Shown: positions 1 to 5,032 of the stretch, one piece after another
Layout: every line of letters begins with the position of its first letter
Position numbering within the stretch: the first letter of the stretch is position 1
Assembly (NCBI GenBank): GCA_015522955.1
Contig: WALG01000061.1
Coordinates: 1-5,424 of the forward strand
From: DHVE2 group archaeon
Lineage (GTDB): Archaea > Thermoplasmatota > Thermoplasmata > Thermoplasmatales > Aciduliprofundaceae
Length of the DNA stretch: 5,424 bases
Reading direction: 5' to 3'
The notes under the pieces: model-generated
The model's input: only the letters and a program-made list of their open reading frames with translations
Databases searched by the model: none
What the model was told of the DNA's origin: nothing
Program-made: the position numbers and the translations under genes

Positions 1-2
1 GT

Positions 3-119
3 GATGAGAAGGATTTACAGCGATTCTGCTTGCAGGAGAAAGGTCTATACACCCTAATAGTGAATGCCCATGAGGCAAAGGGTTATTTTGATATCTCATG
101 GAGTACTGAGAAAAAATAA
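3..119 (+). CDS. C-terminal end of an unidentified protein (cut by left window edge)
   Basis: A frame open from the window edge encodes 38 residues and stops at TAA 117-119. The readable tail includes LYTLIVNAHEAKGYFDISW and ends in a charged STEKK. Alternating hydrophobic residues with a G-Y-T-L-I-V strand and a closing F-D-I-S-W strand look like the last two strands of a beta-sandwich domain, of a kind common in exported archaeal proteins. That is inference, and the family cannot be named from so little. The other two frames are broken by stops within the same stretch. The gene ends 26 bases before the SatD-family gene on the same strand, so it may be cotranscribed with it. Confidence 0.55.
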   Translation, partial: DEKDLQRFCLQEKGLYTLIVNAHEAKGYFDISWSTEKK

Positions 120-145
120 TATGGTATTCTTCCTATTACTTCCCA

Positions 146-796
146 ATGGATTATGCAGCTCTTGTGTGCGATGTAAGGAGATCTAGGAAACAGGCGGACT
201 GGGAGAGGGTGGTGGATTCCATAAATAATACTTTGGGATGCGCCAATGAGAGATTCCAAGATAAGTTATTTATGAATTTACAGCTCACTGTGGGGGACGA
301 GTTTCAGGGCGTGCTCAGGGATATAGGGGTCGCCTATGACGTATATCTTTTTTTGAAATTGCACCTGCCCGTGGAGATATACTGCGGGGTGGGCATCGGT
401 GAGGTGGAGTTTCCACTCAAAGACTATGCGGGAGCTAGAGGTACGGCGTTCTATAGAGCAAGATCTTCGCTGGAGCGATGTAAAAAAGAGAAGCGTGGGA
501 TCTGTATAAGCTCTCAGACTATATGGGATGATGTACTCAATACTATACTTTATCTTATAGAGGGTATAGAGGATGGGTGGAGCGAGAGGCAGAGAGAGAT
601 TATAAAATTTTACAGAGAGCATCCCGGAGTTACTTACGAACAGCTTGGTGAACACTTTGGCATAACAAAGCAGGGTATATACAAGGTGCTTCACAATGCC
701 CGGTGGAAGCATGTAAAGAAGGGAGAGGAGTGCGTGAGAATGCATCTGAAATTTATAACCAACGTAGGTTTACATTCAATAGTAAACCATATATAG
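146..796 (+). CDS. SatD family protein (palm-like N-terminal domain plus C-terminal helix-turn-helix)
   Basis: This 216-residue protein matches the SatD family in length and motif order. The family is named after satD of the Streptococcus mutans acid-tolerance locus, and its biochemical role is not established. Visible motifs are an N-terminal strand ending in Asp9 (VCDVRRSR, 7-14), TVGDEFQGVL (48-57), CGVGIGEV (80-87) and GTAFYRARSSLE (99-110). A C-terminal helix-turn-helix covers about residues 147-190 (VTYEQLGEHFGITKQGIYK), so DNA binding is likely. ATG 146 is the only normal start after the in-frame stop at 107-109. No Shine-Dalgarno sequence precedes it; the A/T-rich stretch at about 111-122 lies roughly 30 bases upstream and could be the TATA box of a leaderless transcript, but this is weak. 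The membrane protein gene follows after 19 bases. The N-terminal motif spacing recalls class III nucleotidyl cyclases (see findings). Family assignment is fairly sure; function is open. Confidence 0.85.
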   Translation: MDYAALVCDVRRSRKQADWERVVDSINNTLGCANERFQDKLFMNLQLTVGDEFQGVLRDIGVAYDVYLFLKLHLPVEIYCGVGIGEVEFPLKDYAGARGTAFYRARSSLERCKKEKRGICISSQTIWDDVLNTILYLIEGIEDGWSERQREIIKFYREHPGVTYEQLGEHFGITKQGIYKVLHNARWKHVKKGEECVRMHLKFITNVGLHSIVNHI

Positions 797-804
797 TTGA
801 CAAA

Positions 805-809
805 GAGGT
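805..809 (+). promoter_or_regulatory. Shine-Dalgarno site for the small membrane protein gene
   Basis: GAGGT lies six bases before ATG 816 and matches the archaeal anti-Shine-Dalgarno core. It fixes the start of the second gene in the SatD pair. It also fits translation from a shared message, since only 19 bases separate the two genes and no TATA box is seen between them. Confidence 0.6.
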
Positions 810-815
810 ATAAAC

Positions 816-1166
816 ATGGAATGGTTTACTCTAAAATACATCATAGCGGTGCTTGTGGGATATCTTCTCTCGGTATATGGTGGGCATCTTTTTGTTCGTC
901 TCATACTAAGAAAATATAGGTATGATATGAAGAACAGAGGCTTGAAATCAGGAGGAGCAATGATTGGGTATCTGGAGCGTGCCATAATTTTCACACTTCT
1001 TCTGCTCAATGCCTCGGTGATTATAGGTCTAGTGCTCACCGCCAAATCTATAGCTAGATTTGAGGATCTTAAGAAGAGAGAGTTTGCAGAATATTTTCTC
1101 ATAGGTACGCTCTCAAGCATCTTCTTCCCATTCTTAGTGTTCCTCCTGCTACGTCCCCTTCTCTAA
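816..1166 (+). CDS. Small three-helix membrane protein, SatD partner (DUF3307-like C-terminal motif)
   Basis: This 116-residue protein has three predicted membrane segments, at about residues 7-30, 54-76 and 94-115. A basic loop (LRKYRYDMKNRGLKSGG, 31-47) follows the first helix. Between and after helices 2 and 3 lie the motifs IGYLER (50-55), AKSIARF (76-82) and AEYFLIGTLSS (91-101). From memory, this combination recurs in membrane proteins annotated as DUF3307-like and encoded beside satD genes. That link is family recall and not a search. No catalytic residues are recognisable. The conserved AKSIARF segment with its charged neighbours (EDLKKREF) should sit at a membrane face and could contact a ligand or partner. 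It is shorter than many DUF3307 proteins and appears to hold only the C-terminal motif region. Its start is supported by GAGGT six bases upstream. Function unknown; a role with the SatD protein is inferred from adjacency. Confidence 0.8.
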   Translation: MEWFTLKYIIAVLVGYLLSVYGGHLFVRLILRKYRYDMKNRGLKSGGAMIGYLERAIIFTLLLLNASVIIGLVLTAKSIARFEDLKKREFAEYFLIGTLSSIFFPFLVFLLLRPLL

Positions 1167-1198
1167 GTTGTTATATGGCCATTCCAAAGAAGAAAGAG

Positions 1199-1206
1199 TT
1201 TATAAT
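1199..1206 (+). promoter_or_regulatory. Archaeal TATA box of the DUF1015 gene
   Basis: TTTATAAT is preceded by a purine-rich stretch (AAAGAAGAAAGAG, 1186-1198) suited to a BRE. Its centre lies about 35 bases before ATG 1238, so transcription should start near 1227-1229. This leaves a leader of about ten bases that just includes part of the Shine-Dalgarno region. It is the clearest promoter in the window and separates the DUF1015 gene from the SatD pair. The remainder of the 71-base gap (1167-1237) shows no other element. Confidence 0.6.
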
Positions 1207-1226
1207 GTGGAATAGGATTACCCTTC

Positions 1227-1233
1227 GGTGAGG
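1227..1233 (+). promoter_or_regulatory. Shine-Dalgarno site of the DUF1015 gene
   Basis: GGTGAGG ends four bases before ATG 1238. The GGTG part pairs with the 3' end of archaeal 16S rRNA. It supports the chosen start. Confidence 0.5.
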
Positions 1234-1237
1234 ATAG

Positions 1238-2506
1238 ATGGTGGAAATCAAACCGTTTAAGGCTTTGCATTACAATGCTTCCGTGATGGGGAGAGATCTG
1301 AGCAAGGTCATAACGCAGCCCTACGATAAGATAGATGCGGAGATGCAGGAAAGATACTACAAAAAACATGAGTATAACTTTGTAAAACTTATACTTCCGC
1401 AGGAGGAGAACAGATACGAGATGGCCGCAAAGAGATTGCGGGAGTGGAAAGAGAGAGAAGTTCTTGTTAGGGATGAAAAACCTGCTATTTACCTATACAC
1501 TCAAGAATTTGAGGTACGAGGGAAAAAATATGTACGACGTGGTTTCATAGCGGCCATGCGACTCCATCCCTTTGAGGAGCGTATAGTACTTCCCCACGAG
1601 AAGACACACAAGGGACCAAAGGTTGATCGCCTTAACATGCTCCATGCAACCAAGACGAATCTTGAAGCGGGATTTGTGCTTTACAAGGATGATGGAAGGA
1701 TACGGGAGATTATCGATGAGATTATAAAAGACGAGCCGGACTTTTACGGTGTGGATGAATATGGCACGGTAATAAGGCTCTACAGGGTTGAGGATGAGGA
1801 GAAAATAAACACAATTCAGAATGTTTTGCGTGACGAGCAGGTTGTGATTGCGGATGGTCATCATAGATATGAAACCGCCGTGTATTTCAGAGATGAAATG
1901 CGTGCCAAGATTCCCAATTGGAAAGATAGCCACGCCTTCAATTACAGGATGACCTATATGGTGAGCCTCGATGACCCTGGCCTCGTGGTCCTGCCAACTC
2001 ACAGATTACTTCTCAAGAAGAAGATAGGCGAGGAGCACTGGGAGAAGATAAAGAAATATTTCACGGTGGAGGAAATAGATATCGGTGAAGCGGAGAGATA
2101 TTTAGAGGAGAGAAAAGGAAAGAATGCCTTTGTGGTCTATCAGGATGGCAAAGCGTATGGACTCGAACTTTCTTCAGAGGTAAGCGATTTTATGAATCCC
2201 GATTGGAGCGAGGCATATCGCAGTCTTGATGCCGTTGTTCTTCGTGAGGTAATCTTCAAGATAATGGATGTTGTGGAGCCAAAGATTGATGAGGATATAA
2301 TCTACGAGAGATGGATAGAGGACGCTGTGGAGAAAGTAGATAAAGGTATCGCCAAGGTAGCATTTATGCTCAATCCCACACCACCAGAAAAGGTCCTAGA
2401 AGTAGCAAGACATCTTGAAAGGATGCCTCAAAAAACCACGGATTTCTATCCCAAGGTAATCTCAGGATTTACCCTGATGCCTGTAGATGAAAGCGAATTG
2501 CTCTAA
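1238..2506 (+). CDS. DUF1015 family protein (conserved ADGHHRYETA motif)
   Basis: This 422-residue protein has the full length expected of the DUF1015 family (about 400-440 residues), found in many anaerobic bacteria and archaea. Family landmarks appear in order: PYDKID (28-33), RGFIAAMRLHPFEE (101-114), VLPHEKTHKGPKVDRL (117-132), the hallmark ADGHHRYETA (205-214), VLPTHRLL (251-258), LDAVVLREVIF (330-340), MLNPTPPEKVLEVA (377-390) and MPQKTTDFYPKVISG (396-410). There is no signal peptide or membrane segment, so it should be cytosolic. The function is not established. In some bacteria the gene lies near serine-biosynthesis genes (recalled), but none is visible here. The DGHHR core resembles the DGHTR motif of ParB/sulfiredoxin-fold serine kinases; this is inference. 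ATG 1238 is supported by a Shine-Dalgarno site and a TATA box. The gene converges on the decayed zinc-ribbon gene, whose ancestral stop lies five bases away. Confidence 0.95.
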   Translation: MVEIKPFKALHYNASVMGRDLSKVITQPYDKIDAEMQERYYKKHEYNFVKLILPQEENRYEMAAKRLREWKEREVLVRDEKPAIYLYTQEFEVRGKKYVRRGFIAAMRLHPFEERIVLPHEKTHKGPKVDRLNMLHATKTNLEAGFVLYKDDGRIREIIDEIIKDEPDFYGVDEYGTVIRLYRVEDEEKINTIQNVLRDEQVVIADGHHRYETAVYFRDEMRAKIPNWKDSHAFNYRMTYMVSLDDPGLVVLPTHRLLLKKKIGEEHWEKIKKYFTVEEIDIGEAERYLEERKGKNAFVVYQDGKAYGLELSSEVSDFMNPDWSEAYRSLDAVVLREVIFKIMDVVEPKIDEDIIYERWIEDAVEKVDKGIAKVAFMLNPTPPEKVLEVARHLERMPQKTTDFYPKVISGFTLMPVDESELL

Positions 2507-2524
2507 TTCTGCTATTTCCATTCA

Positions 2525-2530
2525 TTTTTT
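2525..2530 (+). terminator. Possible oligo-T terminator after the DUF1015 gene
   Basis: A run of six T residues begins 19 bases after the DUF1015 stop, inside an A/T-rich stretch. Archaeal RNA polymerase can terminate at oligo-U tracts without a hairpin, and no hairpin is visible here. The run also overlaps the tail of the decayed minus-strand gene, where it once encoded lysine-rich sequence, so its presence may be coincidental. Confidence 0.35.
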
Positions 2531-2663
2531 ATTATCAGAATGAGTATTATGATTATTCCGAAGAGGCGTTAAAATATGGATATTATATTAATCACCGATG
2601 CGGATAGTAGAAATACCCTGTTTCTTTTCACCATGGAACAATAAACAGCGATTATGTTCAGGA

Positions 2664-2683
2664 GGAGAGTAAACGAGAGTAAA
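2664..2683 (-). repeat. 10-bp tandem duplication inside the decayed gene
   Basis: On the minus strand TTTACTCTCG (2683-2674) is followed directly by TTTACTCTCC (2673-2664), so nine of ten bases are identical. Ten bases is not a multiple of three, so the duplication shifts the frame by one. Deleting one copy joins the second helix (IYIFLFT) smoothly to LLLNIIAVY of the next segment. It therefore accounts for one of the frame breaks. Confidence 0.75.
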
Positions 2684-2920
2684 TAAGAAGATATATATTG
2701 CATACCCAGTAAATACGAGGTCATCAATCTCCTGATTTCAAAAGACCGGTAAACAGAGCCGCTATAACCACCAATGTCCAGAGCACGGTAATAATGAAAA
2801 TCACTTCCAGAATTATATTCCATCTCTCTTTTTTCGGAGGTTTTGCAGTAAAGTGCATCATCTGGATTCTTGGCACCGCATCTGGGATACTTTTTCATTG
2901 AAGGATATAACTATAATCGT

Positions 2921-2930
2921 AAATTTAAAA
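2921..2930 (-). promoter_or_regulatory. TATA-like box upstream of the decayed zinc-ribbon gene
   Basis: TTTTAAATTT on the minus strand is centred about 27 bases before ATG 2898. This is the spacing expected of a leaderless archaeal message, and no Shine-Dalgarno sequence precedes that ATG. The box overlaps the stop codon of the acetyltransferase gene (2927-2925). If it still works, it would transcribe only the pseudogene. Confidence 0.4.
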
Positions 2931-3722
2931 TTTTTTTCTGAAAATCCATATCTCAGGCTCAGTAACATTTTCCCATTTTCTGAATCCCAGTGATTCATAT
3001 ATCTTATAATCCCAGTTATCCGGTACAATTATGGATATCCTGCCTTCAGAAGAGTGGTAAGCAATGCCGGGAAGTATCTTTTTAAGAATGTCTACCTTCA
3101 GTTCCATGGGAATGACCTCCTCTGAATGCTCTTTGAGAAACAGAAACTTGTGGCCTTCATATGAAAACACCATACATTTCTCCCGCAGATAATCAAGAGC
3201 ATCATGGGTTTTATGAATAAAAATCCATCCACAAGGAATATATTCCTCGTAACTCACCAATTCATCTATGGATTCCAACTGAGATGCCTGAGGTTTTTTA
3301 CTCTGAGAGGATTCATACTCCATACCATAGTATTTCTTTACGATATCGAATCCCGTTTTCAGACCCAGATATATGCTACCTTCATTTCTGAAATATGTGG
3401 CATATTCCAGCGTGCGGATATCTCCTCTCTTACTAAGTTCTTCGCTCTTCTTCAGCAGATATTCATGCATCCTCCTTCCATAGCCTCTGCCACGGTAATC
3501 AGGATGAACTCTGAGGCCTTCCAGCCACCCAACAAAATCTGGTAATATTGTAATCTTTCCTGTAGCAATTATTTTTCCCTCTTTCTCTATTCCATAAAAA
3601 TTTCCCTCCCGTAGCCATTCATCGAAAACCATGGGGAGATAATCCTCACCCTCCCATGTTCCGCGGGCTATATCCTCAATATCCTGTCTATCTTCCTCAT
3701 TCAAATCTCTGAATTTCATCAT
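2925..3722 (-). CDS. Two-domain GNAT family N-acetyltransferase
   Basis: This 265-residue cytosolic protein would transfer an acetyl group from acetyl-CoA to an unknown amine. The N-terminal GNAT domain (about 1-135) has the acetyl-CoA site LRVHPDYRGRGYGRR (70-84), with R77-x-x-G80-x-G82 as the pyrophosphate-binding loop. FRNEGSIYLGLKTGF (111-125) supplies the Asn113 and G-F signature of motif B. The DYLP..F..W pattern (27-36) near the N-terminus recalls the NAT16 (histidine acetyltransferase)-like group. A Ser/Lys/Gln-rich linker (138-150) leads to a second domain (about 155-265) that ends in YESLGF (242-247) but lacks a clear acetyl-CoA loop. It is probably a degenerate second GNAT fold, as in known tandem GNAT enzymes. 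ATG 3722 overlaps the glutamine synthetase stop by four bases; a second ATG follows at 3719. Translational coupling is likely. The enzyme class is sure, the substrate is not. Confidence 0.9.
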   Translation of the reverse strand: MMKFRDLNEEDRQDIEDIARGTWEGEDYLPMVFDEWLREGNFYGIEKEGKIIATGKITILPDFVGWLEGLRVHPDYRGRGYGRRMHEYLLKKSEELSKRGDIRTLEYATYFRNEGSIYLGLKTGFDIVKKYYGMEYESSQSKKPQASQLESIDELVSYEEYIPCGWIFIHKTHDALDYLREKCMVFSYEGHKFLFLKEHSEEVIPMELKVDILKKILPGIAYHSSEGRISIIVPDNWDYKIYESLGFRKWENVTEPEIWIFRKKF

Positions 3723-5032
3723 ATATCCCGATATCTCCTTACTTCCCAGTCTGTTACCGCGCGGGAGAACTCTTCTATTTCATTTCTTTTCATGTCCACA
3801 AAGGTGGCGAATAGTTCATTTCCTAAGGCATTTCTAACAAATTCATCGCTTTCCATAAGTGCTATGGCTTCTTCCAGAGATGTGGGAAGAGAAGGATAAT
3901 CCTTTAATTTCTCCGCAGGTAGGGAATACAGGTTGTAGTCTACAGGCTCTGAAACCTCTATCTTTTTCTTTATGCCATCCAGGCCTGCAAGAACAATTAA
4001 CGAGAAGGCCAGATATGGATTTGCCGCCGAGTCTGCATTGCGCACTTCAATATCCTTGGCTCTGGCTGGTACACGAATAAGCGTGCTCCTGTTTCTGTAG
4101 CCCCAAGCCAAATAGCGAGGTGCCTCAAGGCCACCAGATAATCTCTTGTAGGAGTTTATGGTTGGATTGGTAATCGCCGCCATATAGGGCATATGTTCCA
4201 GATTTCCACCTATAAAGTATCTTGCTTCCTGGGTTATTTCACCTTCACCACGGAATACATTTTCACCATTTCTCTTAAGAAATATATGCACATGCATTCC
4301 GTTTCCTGCTATATCTCCTCTCAGTTTTGGCATGTATGATACCTGCATCCCCATTTCCTTTGCGATCCATTTTGATGCAATTTTTGTGTATATAGTATAA
4401 TCGCAGGTACGCTCAACGCCATCTATCCATACAAGTTCCACTTCAACCTGACCCGAGGCATTCTCATGATGATGGTATCTCACAGGTATATCCATATCCT
4501 GCACTGCCTCACTCACCTTCTTGCGATACTCAAAGGTTTCATCAGAATAGGGGGGCTCAAAATAATGAGTATTCCCATCACCATTTTCGTTGAGAACGAA
4601 AAATTCGAGTTCGGGGCGGAGAACTGCAATGTAGCCCATGGATTCCAGTTCTTTATCCACCTTTTCTGCCAAATTCTTTGGATCCTTTTCAAATGGTGTG
4701 CCCTCATAATAGGTTTTCAAAAGAACCAAGTACTCTTCTTCACGCCACGGAATCTCCTTCAAAGTGTTCATATCGGGTCTGGCCACAAGGTCAGAGCGGT
4801 TTACGGAGGCAAATCCAGGAATTGAGGAGCCATCGATTCCGATTCCATTTTTGAAAAAGGATTCATAATCTTTTCGCAGCGCAACGGTGTGAATGCGTCC
4901 TTCTATATCCACCAGATTGGCATATATCCACTGTAGCATCTTTAGGGGAATAACTTTTAGATATTTTAAATCTTCTATGAATCCGATTTTATGGGGATAG
5001 TTCCCGAATCCAGTCGGAATAGGTGTATACAT
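3719..5032 (-). CDS. glnA: Glutamine synthetase, type I
   Basis: This enzyme joins ammonia to glutamate using ATP (EC 6.3.1.2), the entry point for ammonia assimilation, and works in the cytosol as a dodecamer in the GSI family. At 437 residues it fits GSI without the extra insertion of the adenylylated beta type. Landmarks in order: beta-grasp VDIEGRIHTV (41-50) and DGSSIPGF (67-74); catalytic barrel RPELEFFVL (139-147, metal-binding Glu141/Glu143), ENASGQVEVEL (190-200), GNGMHVHIFL (243-252), NPTINSYKRL (289-298), AWGYRNRSTLIRVP (309-322), DIEVRNAD (327-334) and ANPYLAFS (337-344). NLYSLP (367-372) occupies the loop that carries the adenylylated tyrosine in enteric enzymes. ATG 5032 gives a 44-base overlap with the ABC gene and an unusual 18-residue lead. 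The next ATG (4939, residue 32) would remove the first helix (EDLKYLKV), so a start at or before residue 19 is favoured. The acetyltransferase gene follows with a four-base overlap. Confidence 0.97.
   Translation of the reverse strand: MYTPIPTGFGNYPHKIGFIEDLKYLKVIPLKMLQWIYANLVDIEGRIHTVALRKDYESFFKNGIGIDGSSIPGFASVNRSDLVARPDMNTLKEIPWREEEYLVLLKTYYEGTPFEKDPKNLAEKVDKELESMGYIAVLRPELEFFVLNENGDGNTHYFEPPYSDETFEYRKKVSEAVQDMDIPVRYHHHENASGQVEVELVWIDGVERTCDYTIYTKIASKWIAKEMGMQVSYMPKLRGDIAGNGMHVHIFLKRNGENVFRGEGEITQEARYFIGGNLEHMPYMAAITNPTINSYKRLSGGLEAPRYLAWGYRNRSTLIRVPARAKDIEVRNADSAANPYLAFSLIVLAGLDGIKKKIEVSEPVDYNLYSLPAEKLKDYPSLPTSLEEAIALMESDEFVRNALGNELFATFVDMKRNEIEEFSRAVTDWEVRRYRDI
3733..3740 (-). promoter_or_regulatory. 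Shine-Dalgarno site for the acetyltransferase inside the glutamine synthetase gene
   Basis: AAGGAGAT lies within the last codons of the synthetase gene, ending ten bases before ATG 3722 and thirteen before ATG 3719. The spacing favours the first ATG. Together with the overlapping stop and start it supports coupled translation of the two genes. Confidence 0.5.
4961..4970 (-). promoter_or_regulatory. TATA-like stretch within the 5' part of the glutamine synthetase gene
   Basis: TTTAAAATAT on the minus strand is centred about 26-27 bases before the internal ATG at 4939, the spacing of a leaderless archaeal promoter. It could drive a shorter synthetase of 406 residues or an extra synthetase/acetyltransferase message. 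It also encodes part of a helix (DLKYL), so the A/T richness may only reflect coding. Confidence 0.25.

Larger units (their letters stand above)
2512..2898 (-). pseudogene. Decayed zinc-ribbon, four-helix membrane protein gene
   Basis: The N-terminus (MKKYPRCGAKNPDDALYC) is a zinc ribbon of the CPxCGAxNPDDAxxC type that has lost its first Cys (Tyr4) and its last Cys. A 109-codon frame runs on from it to TAA 2571-2569, but after residue 18 the natural continuation is in other frames. KPPKKERW and a strong membrane helix (NIILEVIFIITVLWTLVVI) lie one base on, reaching TGA 2726-2724. A second helix (VFTGYAIYIFLFT) is in the third frame. Reading then returns to the first frame for LLNIIAVYCSMVKRNR and a third helix. 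In-frame TAA 2571-2569 is followed by a fourth helix (LFGIIIILILIIKNEW) ending at TAG 2514-2512. Removing one A, one T and one copy of a 10-base duplication yields about 124 codons with a single internal stop. The ancestral protein was a cytosolic ribbon on a four-helix membrane anchor, role unknown. The gene follows the acetyltransferase gene on the same strand. Confidence 0.8.

Noticed and set aside
278..745. Open frame on the minus strand opposite the SatD gene
   Set aside because: Low-complexity, Tyr/Leu/Ser-rich translation with no recognisable domain, and the plus strand has the SatD motifs.
776..1120. Open frame on the minus strand opposite the small membrane protein gene
   Set aside because: The plus strand carries a supported start, Shine-Dalgarno site and conserved motifs; the antisense frame has none.
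1493..2002. Long open frame on the minus strand opposite the DUF1015 gene
   Set aside because: The plus strand encodes a well-conserved DUF1015 protein over the same bases. The antisense product shows no motif or plausible start context.
2507..2600. CRISPR array, tRNA or small structured RNA in the A/T-rich convergent region
   Set aside because: No repeated units with spacers, no cloverleaf and no strong hairpin are visible. The stretch is explained by the tail of the decayed membrane protein gene.
2569..2898. An uninterrupted 109-codon frame read as one intact zinc-ribbon membrane protein
   Set aside because: Its middle part (about residues 20-70) is not ribbon-like or helical, while the neighbouring frames encode well-formed helices that continue the protein. 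The open frame is what remains after decay.
4466..4825. Plus-strand open frame opposite glutamine synthetase
   Set aside because: It mirrors the strongly conserved synthetase barrel. The His/Phe-rich translation resembles no protein family.
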